Source: Orenia metallireducens | GTDB lineage: Bacteria; Bacillota; Halanaerobiia; Halobacteroidales; Halobacteroidaceae | Assembly (NCBI RefSeq): GCF_001693735.1 | Contig: NZ_LWDV01000006.1 | Span: 270,276 to 328,413 of the forward strand | DNA length: 58,138 nt | Direction: 5' to 3' | Shown: in pieces, positions 24,984-34,672 of the stretch | Layout of the letters: each line of letters begins with the position of its first letter | How positions within the stretch are numbered: the first letter of the stretch is position 1 | The notes under the pieces: model-generated | Database searches by the model: none | What the model was told of the DNA's origin: nothing | Seen by the model: the letters and a program-made list of their open reading frames with translations, nothing else | Translations under genes and position numbers: made by a program

Positions 24984-26285
24984 TTAGAATATATTCTTAA
25001 ACCATTTTCCTACTGTGTCAAATAAATTTTTGATTAATAACTCTTCATTCATATCTTGTTCTGAATACTCTTCATAGTTCTCAGATCCGTAATGAACCAA
25101 ACCTACACCAGTAGAGAAGATAGCCCCATTATCTTCAGAAAATTGGGTATATCCTTCTCCAATATCATAAATAGACCCATCTAAATATTCTAATATACTA
25201 TTTATATTATCAGGTACTCCTACTCTTACGGGCATTCTTAATTTTCTAGAAGCAAATTCAGGAATCCCCTTTAATAAAGATCCACCACCAGTAACAACCA
25301 TTACTGAAGGTGTTAACCCATTATAACCAGCTTTAATAATCTCTTGGTGAACTAAACTAAATATCTCATCAACTCTAAATTGAATAATTTCACATAGCAA
25401 TTCACGAGAAAATATCCGAGTCTGATTACTACAGCTATCTACTAATTCAATCTCATCACCTTCATCAACAAACTCTGAACTTGCACAGCCATATTGAACC
25501 TTTATCCTTTCAGCATCAGCAATAGATGTTGTCATAATGACATTCCGTCTCATCCATTCTGCAATATCCTTGGTAACATGGTCACCTCCTACTGGTAAAC
25601 TAGATGTATACCAGACACTTCCTCCTTTGAAGATAGCTATGTCAGTAGTTCCACCGCCCATATCTACTAGAACACCACTATCCTTATCACTCTCTGTTAA
25701 TACTGCTTTACTTGCAGCCAGTGGCTGTAATACGATTCCTGCAACATCAAGCCCTACCTTATGAATACTCTTAATCAAGTTTTGAATAGAAGTTGCAGAA
25801 CCAGTGATAATATGAGTTTCCGCCTCTAATCTAACTCCCGACATCCCTAAAGGATACTTAATATCTTTACAACCATCTACAATAAACTCTCGAGGTAACA
25901 CATGAATAATTTCACGTTCTGGGGGAATAGAAATAATTTTAGTAGCCTCAATAACTCTTTCAATATCATGTCTAGTAATCTCCTTATTTTCCCCTGTAAC
26001 AGCTACTACCCCATGACTGTTTGTAGAAGAAATATGAGAACCAGCAATTCCAACAAAGGCTGACTCTATCTCTACTCCAGCCATTCTTTCTGCTTTCGTT
26101 ACTGCTTTTTGTATAGAAGATACAGTATCATCTATATCAACAACCATCCCTTTTTTTAAACCAGTAGAAGGGCTGGTACCTATTCCAATTATATCGGCAC
26201 TCTTATTTTCATTTATTTCGGCAATAATAGTACACACTTTAGTAGTCCCTACATCAATACCTGCAATTATATTTCTGCGTGCCAC
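24984..26285 (-). CDS. ftsA: Cell division protein FtsA
   Basis: An actin-like ATPase that tethers FtsZ to the membrane. The ATP-binding phosphate loops IAGIDVGTTKVCTII (~8) and GVLVDMGGGTTDIAIF (~205) and the late VVTGGGSLLKGIPEF are visible. The C-terminal amphipathic membrane-targeting helix is LFDTVGKWFKNIF. GTG start 8 bases behind AAGGGGGGG. 433 aa, normal. Confidence 0.97.
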   Translation of the reverse strand: MARRNIIAGIDVGTTKVCTIIAEINENKSADIIGIGTSPSTGLKKGMVVDIDDTVSSIQKAVTKAERMAGVEIESAFVGIAGSHISSTNSHGVVAVTGENKEITRHDIERVIEATKIISIPPEREIIHVLPREFIVDGCKDIKYPLGMSGVRLEAETHIITGSATSIQNLIKSIHKVGLDVAGIVLQPLAASKAVLTESDKDSGVLVDMGGGTTDIAIFKGGSVWYTSSLPVGGDHVTKDIAEWMRRNVIMTTSIADAERIKVQYGCASSEFVDEGDEIELVDSCSNQTRIFSRELLCEIIQFRVDEIFSLVHQEIIKAGYNGLTPSVMVVTGGGSLLKGIPEFASRKLRMPVRVGVPDNINSILEYLDGSIYDIGEGYTQFSEDNGAIFSTGVGLVHYGSENYEEYSEQDMNEELLIKNLFDTVGKWFKNIF

Positions 26286-26591
26286 TAAAAGCCCCCCCTT
26301 TCTATAATAAACAGATTTTATATCTCAAATAAATAAACTTCATACCTTAAAAAAGCTAAACGTCCTTTTTAAACTTAAATTCAACAAATATATTCAATTC
26401 CCTCTTTTTAAAACTATATTTTCTAAAAAAACTATTATAGATTTCATTAAAAATTAATCTTTATAATAGGTTTTAATGATAATACAATAAAAATTAATAA
26501 ATATTTCACTTTTAAATTTCTCAATATAGAGCACTCTGTTAACAAAGTCATCAAACCAAAATTTAACATTAAAATTTTAACAGATTATCTC
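26286..26591. other. Intergenic region between ftsQ and ftsA
   Basis: A 306-base AT-rich gap inside the dcw cluster. No gene or hairpin with T-tract was seen, so an internal promoter for ftsA-ftsZ is likely but not pinpointed. Confidence 0.45.
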
Positions 26592-27299
26592 TCATTTTGC
26601 AAGGCGAACAATCACATTATTTCCATATCTTAAGTCTATATATTTAATTTTTCGCCCTTTAGATTTAATATCATTATATACTGAGGTAAATATTTTAGCC
26701 TTAGCTTTATTATCAAAATTACTACTTAATTTTACTATTCCACCGTCTACTAAGAATAATTGAATTCCATCTTCTTTGGAAATATTTAGCTCAGAGATCC
26801 CTTTTAGGACTTGATTTGATAACAAACCTAAATAATTAATAGCCTTTTCAAGCTCACTATTAATCTTAACCTTCTCTCCATCATTAATAATTTCAACACC
26901 AGTAACCAAAGGCAGATTCCAATAAGCTAAGTTTTTAGTTGTAGCTATAACTTGACCCTTCTTATCAATGATTTGATAAGAAGAGTGAATGCCTACTATT
27001 GCTATGGGACGCCTTTCATTAATCTCTATAATCAACTTCTGTGGCAAATCTCTACTAATAGCCACCCCTTTAATCTGGGGTAATTCAAGTAATTTATTAG
27101 CTAATTTCTGACGGTCAACATTAAAAATATTAATCTCTTCTAAATTACAATATTTGATTATATAATCATCAGATAACAGCTTATTTCCTTCTATCTCTAT
27201 ATCCTGTACTTGAAAGTACTTAGAATTAATTAAACTTACTAGTCCTAGTATCAATAGTAACCCTATAGTAATCAAATAAATAGTCTTATGCTTGTCCAA
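26592..27299 (-). CDS. ftsQ: Cell division protein FtsQ/DivIB
   Basis: A bitopic divisome protein. A short cytoplasmic N-terminus leads to one membrane helix (IYLITIGLLLILGLVSLI, residues 8-25), then the POTRA domain (KYFQVQDIEIEGNKLLSDD onwards, ~28-97) and the FtsQ beta domain. It forms the FtsQLB-type complex with FtsL/DivIC that activates FtsWI. TTG start behind GAGGTGG. 235 aa is within the family range. It is separated from ddl by ~330 bases, unusual in a dcw cluster. Confidence 0.92.
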   Translation of the reverse strand: MDKHKTIYLITIGLLLILGLVSLINSKYFQVQDIEIEGNKLLSDDYIIKYCNLEEINIFNVDRQKLANKLLELPQIKGVAISRDLPQKLIIEINERRPIAIVGIHSSYQIIDKKGQVIATTKNLAYWNLPLVTGVEIINDGEKVKINSELEKAINYLGLLSNQVLKGISELNISKEDGIQLFLVDGGIVKLSSNFDNKAKAKIFTSVYNDIKSKGRKIKYIDLRYGNNVIVRLAK

Positions 27300-27600
27300 A
27301 ATACCACCTCACTTTATTCAAAGAGCAGTTAAAAATATACAATATATTATCAATAATTCCCCTTTTAAATTTATTATAAATAGCTTCTTTTCATCTTTAA
27401 ACTCTTTACTTTAATGAAGCTCACTTATGTATATAGATACATCTCTGTTAAGTTCTAGCGATAACCTCTTATTGAAATCTACCTATACTTTGGATAGACA
27501 CAGAGACATACCCCTACACAAAATTAAAATCTATTGTAACAAGTGATAAATAACTAATGATATTAAAAATTCTTACCCTCTACTAAGTCGAATATACTAT
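27300..27600. other. Intergenic region between ddl and ftsQ
   Basis: AT-rich gap with no ORF. With the terminator behind ddl, it implies a fresh promoter for ftsQ, which I could not locate with confidence. Confidence 0.45.
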
Positions 27601-27636
27601 AAAAGAAAACTAAGGGTTAGATTTAACTAACCCTTA
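27601..27636 (-). terminator. Terminator of ddl
   Basis: Stem TAAGGGTTAG / CTAACCCTTA overlapping the ddl stop codon, followed on the minus strand by TTTTCTTTT. It marks an operon break within the dcw cluster. Confidence 0.75.
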
Positions 27637-28578
27637 ATTTTTATTCTCTAGAGAATATTCCAATATCTTAACTACCAGTTGATCAAAATCTATTCCAACA
27701 ACTTCAGCTGCTTGGGGTAAAAGACTTGTTTCAGTCATACCAGGAATAGTATTAACCTCTAAAACATAAGCCTCTTCAGCAGAATTAATCCTAAGGTCAA
27801 CCCTACCCATACCTCGACATTTTAAAGCTTGATAAGCTTTTAATGCCAAAGACTCTGCTTTTTTATAAACTTCATCTGGTAACTCAGCTGGTATGATAAA
27901 ATCTGTCATTCCTTTGGTATACTTAGACTTAAAGTCATAAACACCCTCTTTTGGTCTAATTTCAATAATAGGTAAGACCTGTGGAGATTTGTTCCCTAGC
28001 AGTCCAATAGTTATCTCCTTACCTGGAATAAATTCCTCTACCAATAATTCTTGATCATATTTTAAAGCCTCTTTAATAGCTCCTATCAACTCATCCTTAT
28101 TCTTTACTATCGATAAACCAAGACTTGAACCTTCTAAGGCGGGCTTAACCACTATAGGTAATCCTAAATTATCAATCAAATTCTTCTCTATCTCTTCAAA
28201 TTTTCCTTCTATTTTATCTGCTTTTAAAACTGCAAACTTTGGAGTATCAATATTTAAGTTATTAAAGATTCTCTTTGACATAACTTTATCCATTGCTAAA
28301 GCACTAGATAAGACTCCAGAACCAGTATAGGGAATACCCTCCAATTCTAGCAACCCTTGAATAGTTCCATCTTCACCAAAGCGTCCATGTAAAGCAATAA
28401 AAGCAATATCAATATCTTCTTGATATAAGCTCTTATGTAAATCATTAGCTGGATCAATATCTACAGTAGTATACCCTTGTCTATTTAATGCATCTAAGAT
28501 AGCTTTACCAGTCTTTAAAGAAATCTCCCTCTCAGCAGATTTTCCACCTCTAATAACTCCAATCTTCTTATCCTTCAA
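27634..28578 (-). CDS. ddl: D-alanine--D-alanine ligase
   Basis: Joins two D-Ala with ATP to make the dipeptide used by MurF. ATP-grasp landmarks: GGKSAEREISLKTG near the N-terminus, LHGRFGEDGTIQGLLE (~80), VKPALEGSSLGLSIV (~160), and the metal-binding VLEVNTIPGMTETSLLPQ near the C-terminus. A frame-open ATG at 28623 would overlap murA by 29 bases; TTG at 28578 is 9 bases behind AAAGGGGG and gives the typical family N-terminus (KDKKIGVIRGG), leaving 314 residues. Confidence 0.95.
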   Translation of the reverse strand: MKDKKIGVIRGGKSAEREISLKTGKAILDALNRQGYTTVDIDPANDLHKSLYQEDIDIAFIALHGRFGEDGTIQGLLELEGIPYTGSGVLSSALAMDKVMSKRIFNNLNIDTPKFAVLKADKIEGKFEEIEKNLIDNLGLPIVVKPALEGSSLGLSIVKNKDELIGAIKEALKYDQELLVEEFIPGKEITIGLLGNKSPQVLPIIEIRPKEGVYDFKSKYTKGMTDFIIPAELPDEVYKKAESLALKAYQALKCRGMGRVDLRINSAEEAYVLEVNTIPGMTETSLLPQAAEVVGIDFDQLVVKILEYSLENKN

Positions 28579-28594
28579 TATTATCTTCCCCCTT

Positions 28595-29848
28595 TCAGCC
28601 TTCTTCACGGCGTATTTTAGCACCTAAATTAGTTAATTTATCTGTTAAAAATTCATATCCTCGATCTATATGGTAAATATTCTCTACTCTTGTTTCACCT
28701 TCTGCTATTAAACCAGCTAAAACCAAGGCTGCTCCTGCTCTTAAATCTGTTGCCTCTACGGTGGTTCCTGAAAGTTTCTTTACACCTTTGACGATAGCTG
28801 AATTTCCTTCTATTTTAATATCTGCTCCCATTCTACGCAACTCATCAGCATGCTTTAAACGGTTTTCAAAGATTGTCTCAGTCACTATACTAGCACCTTC
28901 AGCTATTGATAAAAAGGTCATAAATTGGGATTGCATATCTGTAGCAAAACCTGGGTATGGTAAGGTCTTAACATTTACCCCTTGCCACTTATCTTGACCA
29001 ATTACTTGAATTTGATCACCATCTACATTAAGTTTTACTCCTGCTTCAACTAGCTTAGCTATTACAGCTTCAATATGTTCAGGAATTACATCTTTAACTA
29101 AAACATCACCTTTAGTAATTGCAGATGCTACTAAAAAAGTTCCCGTTTCTATACGATCTGGAATGACTTGATAATCAACAGGATGTAATTTCTTGACACC
29201 TTGTATTTTGATTACATCAGTTCCAGCACCACGTACACTTGCACCTAACTGATTAAGAAAGTTCTGTAAATCTACAATCTCAGGCTCTCTAGCTGAATTA
29301 TAAATTACTGTCTTACCTTCAGCTAAAACTGCTGCCATCATAATATTCTCAGTTGCCCCTACACTAGGGAAATCAAGATGAATCTCTGCACCAGTTAACT
29401 TCTCTGCCTTCCCTTCTAAATAACCATGCCCTTGCTTAAATTCTACTCCTAAAGCCTTCAATCCTTTTATATGCAAATCAATAGGTCGAGTTCCAATACT
29501 GCATCCTCCAGGTTGGGAAATTTTAAACTCCCCAAATCTCCCTACTAAAGGACCCATTAAAAAGACTGTAGCCCTCATCTTTCTCATCAGTTCTTCTGGG
29601 ATCTCACAGGAGTTTAAACCTTCAGTATCAACAATTAACTTATCCTCCTCTGATTTAGCTTTGGCACCCAAAGTCTCTAAAACTTCTTTCATAACTCTAA
29701 CGTCACGTAATTTTGGCACTCTACCTATAACACATTCTCCATCTGCCAAAACAGTTCCAGCCAAAATCGGCAAAACCGCATTTTTAGCACCACTAATAGT
29801 TACTTCACCTTGAAGCTTATGACCACCATCGATTATGAATCTACCCAT
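28595..29848 (-). CDS. murA: UDP-N-acetylglucosamine 1-carboxyvinyltransferase
   Basis: Transfers enolpyruvate from PEP to UDP-GlcNAc, the first committed step of peptidoglycan synthesis. The N-terminal GAKNAVLPILAGTVLADGE contains Lys22-Asn23. The catalytic and fosfomycin-target Cys is Cys116 in QPGGCSIGTRPIDLH. 417 aa is standard. ATG behind TAGGAGGTG. It stands between murB and ddl, and co-transcription is clear from short gaps. Confidence 0.97.
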   Translation of the reverse strand: MGRFIIDGGHKLQGEVTISGAKNAVLPILAGTVLADGECVIGRVPKLRDVRVMKEVLETLGAKAKSEEDKLIVDTEGLNSCEIPEELMRKMRATVFLMGPLVGRFGEFKISQPGGCSIGTRPIDLHIKGLKALGVEFKQGHGYLEGKAEKLTGAEIHLDFPSVGATENIMMAAVLAEGKTVIYNSAREPEIVDLQNFLNQLGASVRGAGTDVIKIQGVKKLHPVDYQVIPDRIETGTFLVASAITKGDVLVKDVIPEHIEAVIAKLVEAGVKLNVDGDQIQVIGQDKWQGVNVKTLPYPGFATDMQSQFMTFLSIAEGASIVTETIFENRLKHADELRRMGADIKIEGNSAIVKGVKKLSGTTVEATDLRAGAALVLAGLIAEGETRVENIYHIDRGYEFLTDKLTNLGAKIRREEG

Positions 29849-29865
29849 TCTTTCACCTCCTATTT

Positions 29866-30771
29866 TTAACTTAAAAAGATGATCTCTCTTTTTAAATTTA
29901 CTCCAAACTTACTTAATACAAGATCTTCAACTTTACCTATCAACTCTAAAACTTCTTCTGCCGTAGCTGCTCCTAAATTAATTATAAAATTAGCATGTTG
30001 GGTAGATATTTGAGCATCACCAACCCTTAAACCTTTTCCCCCTGCCTGATCAATCAATCTTCCAGCTGAATCATTAGGAGGGTTTTTAAAGATACAACCT
30101 GCATTTGGCCATCTTAAAGGTTGACTTCTCTTTCTCTTTGATAAAAGTTCTCTACCCTCTTTAATTATCTCTTTAAAGTCTTTTGGAATCAATTCTAACT
30201 CTGCTTCTATTATAATCTCTTTACTATTTTGAAAGGGGCTATTTCTATAGCTAAAGTCTAACTCTTTACTGTCATAGAGTTTTATCTCTCCTGTTGTTAA
30301 TAGAGTCTTTACTTTAACTACTAAATCACCTATAGAACGTAAATCTCCTATACCAGCATTCATCACAATTGCCCCACCTAATGTTGCTGGTAAACCCATA
30401 GCAAACTCTAAGCCACTTAATCCTTTTTTAGCAGCTTTGCTAGATAATAATGGAAGACTCAAACCAGCACTAGCAATTAGTCTATTCCCAACAAACTCTA
30501 GCTTAACATTATTTTGTGGCAATTTAATGACAACATCAGATAATCCTTTATCACTAACCAATAAATTGCTCCCATTACCTATTAAATAATAATTAATATT
30601 ATTATGATAAAGATATTTAATCAATTTTTCTAAATCTTTAACTCCCTTAGGAATAACCAATAGCTCAGCAGGTCCCCCAATTTTGAAAGAAGTATGCTTC
30701 TTTAATGGTTCATCAAAGAGAATATCACCCTCAATCAAATAACTAATCTTTTCCTTATGTATTTCTTCCAA
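29866..30771 (-). CDS. murB: UDP-N-acetylenolpyruvoylglucosamine reductase
   Basis: An FAD enzyme that reduces the MurA product with NADPH to UDP-MurNAc. FAD contacts are YYLIGNGSNLLVSDKGL and GLEFAMGLPATLGGAIVMNAG. The position usually held by the proton-donor Ser is Cys226 in NAGCIFKNP (the Ser/Cys swap occurs in some MurB groups). The C-terminus has QHANFIINLGAATAEEV. GTG at 30780 overlaps the ribosome site; TTG at 30771 is 5 bases behind GGTGG and preferred. murC, which often lies between murG and murB, is missing. Confidence 0.95.
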   Translation of the reverse strand: MEEIHKEKISYLIEGDILFDEPLKKHTSFKIGGPAELLVIPKGVKDLEKLIKYLYHNNINYYLIGNGSNLLVSDKGLSDVVIKLPQNNVKLEFVGNRLIASAGLSLPLLSSKAAKKGLSGLEFAMGLPATLGGAIVMNAGIGDLRSIGDLVVKVKTLLTTGEIKLYDSKELDFSYRNSPFQNSKEIIIEAELELIPKDFKEIIKEGRELLSKRKRSQPLRWPNAGCIFKNPPNDSAGRLIDQAGGKGLRVGDAQISTQHANFIINLGAATAEEVLELIGKVEDLVLSKFGVNLKREIIFLS

Positions 30772-31010
30772 TATAACCACCCCAATTTTATCGACAACTA
30801 GACTATCTCAAAAATAAATCCCAAAATACAGAATCTTAGAGAAGCTCATCTCAAAGGTAAATACACCCTATAATATGCAAGTTGAAAACAATCTGTTAAT
30901 AGAATTCACTAATTAGTAACCACTTAATGTCAATCAATACTAGTAATAATCAACCTTCCATAACTAAGTTGAAACTTGTCCAACTTATATTTAATTTATA
31001 GGGTGCAATA

Positions 31011-32120
31011 TTACACCCTTATTAAATCTTTAATTAGATTAATTAATTTCTCTATGGCCTGTGGTTGACCTAATTCTCCACTGGCTTTAGCCATTTTAAT
31101 TAATTTTTCTTCATGAGTGAATAAATCGCTAATAAGCTCATTTAAGATTTCAGTTGTCAACTTATCATCTAAAATAACCTTAGCTGCACCCTTTTTCTCT
31201 AAAGATTGAGCATTATGTAGCTGATGATTCTCAGAAGCATAGGGATATGGAATCAAAATAGCAGGAATACCACAAGCTGTAATCTCTGCCAAACCTGTTG
31301 CACCAGCACGGGATATTACAAGATTAGCAACAGCTAATGCTGCAGCCATGTTATATAAATAGGGCTTAACCATAATGTTCCCTCTTTCTACATCATTTAT
31401 TCCCATCTCCTTAGCTTTCTCTATTACAAAATCAAAATCCTGCTTACCTGTAATATGTAAAAGCTGTAGATTTGACCTTTTAATCTTAGGATATAACCCT
31501 ATAACAGCCTGATTAATACTTCTCGCCCCTCTACTACCTCCAAAAACTAAGATAATTTTCTTACCTTCTGCTATCCCTAACTCGGCTAAAGCCTCATTTC
31601 TATCCTTCTTTAAAATCTCTGGTCTAATTGGATTACCTGTTAAGATAGTCTTCTCTTTAGATTTAAAGTATTTTTGAGCATCAATATTGCTTAAAGCAAT
31701 TTTATCTACAAATCTTGATAATAATTTATTAGTTATCCCTGGATAAGCATTCTGTTCATGAATTAAAGTAGGAACCTTCGATAATGCTGCCGCTAATACT
31801 ATAGGTCCACAGACATATCCACCTGTCCCAATAACTATATCAGGCTTAAATTCCTTAACAATCTTTCTAGCTTCAATTAAGCCTACCCCTGTCTTCAATA
31901 TCGATTTGAATAATTTAAGGGATAATTTTCTAGGTAGACCCTGTACAGAGATAGTCTTTAAGTCATAACCTGCTTTAGGGATAATATCTGCTTCTAAACC
32001 TCTCTCAGTCCCTACAAAGATAATCTCTAAATCATCAAACTCTTCTTCTAATCCACGTGCAATTGCTAAACCAGGATAAATATGTCCTCCTGTTCCACCA
32101 CCAGAAATTAAAACTTTCAT
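31011..32120 (-). CDS. murG: UDP-GlcNAc:lipid I N-acetylglucosaminyltransferase
   Basis: Makes lipid II on the inner face of the membrane. Family motifs: SGGGTGGHIYPGLAIARGL at the N-terminus, VIGTGGYVCGPIVLAA (~95), LIHEQNAYPGITNKLL (~125), and VISRAGATGLAEITACG with LIPYPYASENHQ in the UDP-binding domain. 369 aa. ATG behind GAGGTG; 13 bases after ftsW. A 230-base gap follows before murB. Confidence 0.97.
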   Translation of the reverse strand: MKVLISGGGTGGHIYPGLAIARGLEEEFDDLEIIFVGTERGLEADIIPKAGYDLKTISVQGLPRKLSLKLFKSILKTGVGLIEARKIVKEFKPDIVIGTGGYVCGPIVLAAALSKVPTLIHEQNAYPGITNKLLSRFVDKIALSNIDAQKYFKSKEKTILTGNPIRPEILKKDRNEALAELGIAEGKKIILVFGGSRGARSINQAVIGLYPKIKRSNLQLLHITGKQDFDFVIEKAKEMGINDVERGNIMVKPYLYNMAAALAVANLVISRAGATGLAEITACGIPAILIPYPYASENHQLHNAQSLEKKGAAKVILDDKLTTEILNELISDLFTHEEKLIKMAKASGELGQPQAIEKLINLIKDLIRV

Positions 32121-32133
32121 ATATTAGTCACCT

Positions 32134-33231
32134 CTAATTTATAGTAAATCGTGATACATTCAATAAAATACCCACACCAGCTAGCATAAATACCAAAGAA
32201 GAACCTCCATAACTGATAAAGGGTAAGGTGATTCCAGTAACTGGCATAGAGCCACTTACCACAGCTAAATTAACCATAGCCTGTAAAGTAATCATAGTTG
32301 TAATTCCTACAGATATTAAACATCCAAATAAATCTTCAGCCTGTAGGGCAATCTGTAATCCCCTCCAAGCAAAGACAAAATAAAGTAGAATAACTGTAGA
32401 TGTCCCTACAAAACCTAACTCCTCCCCTAAAACAGAGAAGATAAAGTCCGTTCCTGGTTCTGGTAAATAGAAGAATTTCTGTCTACTGCGCCCTAACCCC
32501 AATCCAAATAATCCTCCTGAACCCAAAGCATATAAAGACTGAATAATATGAAATCCTGAACCTAAAGGGTCTTTCCAAGGATCTAGAAAAGAGAGTAATC
32601 TCTTTAATCGATAGGGAGCTGTAATAATCATATAAAATACCGCAGGAATAGATAAAGAACCTAAGCCTATTAAATGTGACCATCTAGCTCCAGAGGCCAA
32701 GAGCATAACAAATACCGTCCCTCCAATAGTAACAGCAGTTCCCAAATCAGGCTCCATTAAAATCAATCCAAAGACAACTCCTAGAACGAGCAAGGCTGGT
32801 ACTAGCCCCTTCCAAAAATCTTTAACCTCTTTATTCTTCAAAGCCAAAAAACGTGACATATAAATTACCATAGATACTTTAGCAATCTCTGAAACCTGTA
32901 AAGGGGGTAAAGGTCCTAAATCAATCCAACGACTTGACCCCTTTACACTCTTTCCTATACCTGGAATTAAAACTAAAATTAGAAGTACAATACTACCTAA
33001 TAAAATTTTAGGGGCCCATTTAATATACTGATGATAATCAAATCTCATAAAGAAAATCATTACACCAATTCCAATAATAGACCACATTAACTGCCTCTTT
33101 AAAAAGTAAAAACTATCATTGTATTTTTGAGAAGATGAAATTGATGTAGAACTAAAGACCATTACCACTCCTATACATAATAAAGTTATTATTACAAAAA
33201 AGACTATAAAATCAGGAGCTTTTTTATACAT
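32134..33231 (-). CDS. ftsW: Peptidoglycan polymerase FtsW (SEDS family)
   Basis: An integral membrane glycosyltransferase with ten predicted helices that polymerises lipid II together with its class B PBP partner. Signatures include KGSSRWIDLGPLPPLQVSE (~95-115), LMEPDLGTAVTIGGT, QSLYALGSGGLFGLGLG, and the C-terminal GITLPFISYGGSSLV. Position between murD and murG is the standard FtsW/SpoVE place; a sporulation-specific SpoVE role cannot be separated from sequence alone. Confidence 0.93.
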   Translation of the reverse strand: MYKKAPDFIVFFVIITLLCIGVVMVFSSTSISSSQKYNDSFYFLKRQLMWSIIGIGVMIFFMRFDYHQYIKWAPKILLGSIVLLILVLIPGIGKSVKGSSRWIDLGPLPPLQVSEIAKVSMVIYMSRFLALKNKEVKDFWKGLVPALLVLGVVFGLILMEPDLGTAVTIGGTVFVMLLASGARWSHLIGLGSLSIPAVFYMIITAPYRLKRLLSFLDPWKDPLGSGFHIIQSLYALGSGGLFGLGLGRSRQKFFYLPEPGTDFIFSVLGEELGFVGTSTVILLYFVFAWRGLQIALQAEDLFGCLISVGITTMITLQAMVNLAVVSGSMPVTGITLPFISYGGSSLVFMLAGVGILLNVSRFTIN

Positions 33232-33275
33232 AATATTTCCTCCCTAAAAATAGTATACAGCTGGCAATTTAACTA

Positions 33276-34658
33276 TTAGCTATCAACTGCAAACTGCATA
33301 CTGTCAACTTTCTTAACTGCTTCTTTAAATTCTCTTCCTCTTTCCTCATAATTATTGAACATATCCCAACTAGCACAAGCTGGTGATAATAAGACAATCC
33401 CTTCACCACAAGCTACTTCTGTAGCTACTTTAACAGATTCTTGAATACTTTTAACATGGTAAATAGAGTCATATCCTACCTTATTAAGACTAGCTTCAAT
33501 TTTACCTGCAGTCTCTCCTAATAAGACTGCACCTTTTACCTTCTCTTTAATCACCTTGGCAAAATCATCAAATTCAGATCCTTTATCCTTCCCACCTGCA
33601 ATAATAACTATCGGTGGATCAAAGGTCTCTATCGCTTTAGTAGAAGCAACAGGATTTGTTCCTTTAGAATCATTGATATATCTAACACCATTGATAGTAG
33701 CTACCTCTTCAATCCTATGTTCAACTCCTGAAAAATCTTTTAATACATTTACCAATATATCTTTATTAATTCCCATTAATAGCGAAGCAGCTATTGCTCC
33801 CAATGCATTTTCCAAGTTATGAGGACCTTTAATTCCAATCTCCTTTATATCAATAATCTCTTCTTCTTTTTCTAATAGATTGGCTACTATCTGATTGTCT
33901 TTTAAATAGACCCCATCTGCTAACTCTTCTTGCTGACTGAAGAATACCACTTCTCCCTGGCTATTGTCAGCAAAATCTCTAACTATAGGATCATCATAAT
34001 TTAAAATAATATAATCACCTTTAGTTTGGTTCATAAGCAACTTTCTTTTGGCCTCAATATATACCTCAAAGCTACCATGGCGATCTAAATGATCTGGTGT
34101 AATATTTAAAAACAGACTGATATCTGGTCTAAAATCCTTAATCTCTTCTAATTGAAAAGAGCTAATCTCTGCTATTACAACATCTTCTTTCTCTAATTTA
34201 GGGACATCCTGAATTAATGCACGCCCTATATTTCCACCAACAACAGTCTTTCTTCCAGTAGCTTTAAAGATCTCTCCAATTAAAGTAGTTGTTGTAGTCT
34301 TACCATTAGTTCCTGTAATTGCAATTATAGGAGCTTTACAAAAGTGATAAGCAAGCTCTACTTCACTAATTATCTTAATTCCAGATTTTCTTGCCTCTTG
34401 TAACAGGGGAATATCTGTTGGCACTCCAGGACTGATAATAATTAAATCAGATTTTAAAATCAAATCTAAAGTATGTCCACCTAAATCAAAGTTAACTTCA
34501 CACCCCTTTAAAGCATTAATCTCTTCCTTTAATTGAGATTCTTTCTTGGTATCAGTAACTATAATTTTAGCACCCTGTTTATCTAAAAACTTAACGGTCT
34601 CTACACCAGTTCTTTTCCCTAATCCCACAACTGTTATTAGCTTATCTTTTAATTCCAT
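33276..34658 (-). CDS. murD: UDP-N-acetylmuramoylalanine--D-glutamate ligase
   Basis: Adds D-Glu to UDP-MurNAc-L-Ala. ATP loop AITGTNGKTTTTTLIGEIF (~115), NITPDHLDRHGSFEVYIEAK and NDSKGTNPVASTKAIETF are clear family motifs. The open frame extends 25 codons further upstream, but ATG at 34658 is correctly placed behind AAGGAAG and gives the normal MurD N-terminus, leaving 460 residues. The last ~9 residues (DSMQFAVDS) are not MurD-like and are encoded within a short intergenic-type repeat, so the C-terminus has been extended. Confidence 0.95.
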   Translation of the reverse strand: MELKDKLITVVGLGKRTGVETVKFLDKQGAKIIVTDTKKESQLKEEINALKGCEVNFDLGGHTLDLILKSDLIIISPGVPTDIPLLQEARKSGIKIISEVELAYHFCKAPIIAITGTNGKTTTTTLIGEIFKATGRKTVVGGNIGRALIQDVPKLEKEDVVIAEISSFQLEEIKDFRPDISLFLNITPDHLDRHGSFEVYIEAKRKLLMNQTKGDYIILNYDDPIVRDFADNSQGEVVFFSQQEELADGVYLKDNQIVANLLEKEEEIIDIKEIGIKGPHNLENALGAIAASLLMGINKDILVNVLKDFSGVEHRIEEVATINGVRYINDSKGTNPVASTKAIETFDPPIVIIAGGKDKGSEFDDFAKVIKEKVKGAVLLGETAGKIEASLNKVGYDSIYHVKSIQESVKVATEVACGEGIVLLSPACASWDMFNNYEERGREFKEAVKKVDSMQFAVDS

Positions 34659-34672
34659 ATTATCTTCCTTTC

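Noticed and set aside
29866-30771. Cys in place of the catalytic Ser in MurB considered as an inactivating change
   Set aside because: Cys is a known alternative at this position in some MurB proteins, and the rest of the enzyme is intact.
30985-31016. AGGGTG/CACCCT hairpin behind murG considered as a terminator
   Set aside because: No T-tract on the minus strand; left as an imperfect hairpin only.
32483-32683. A 66-codon minus-strand frame inside ftsW
   Set aside because: Same strand but different frame from the well-conserved ftsW.
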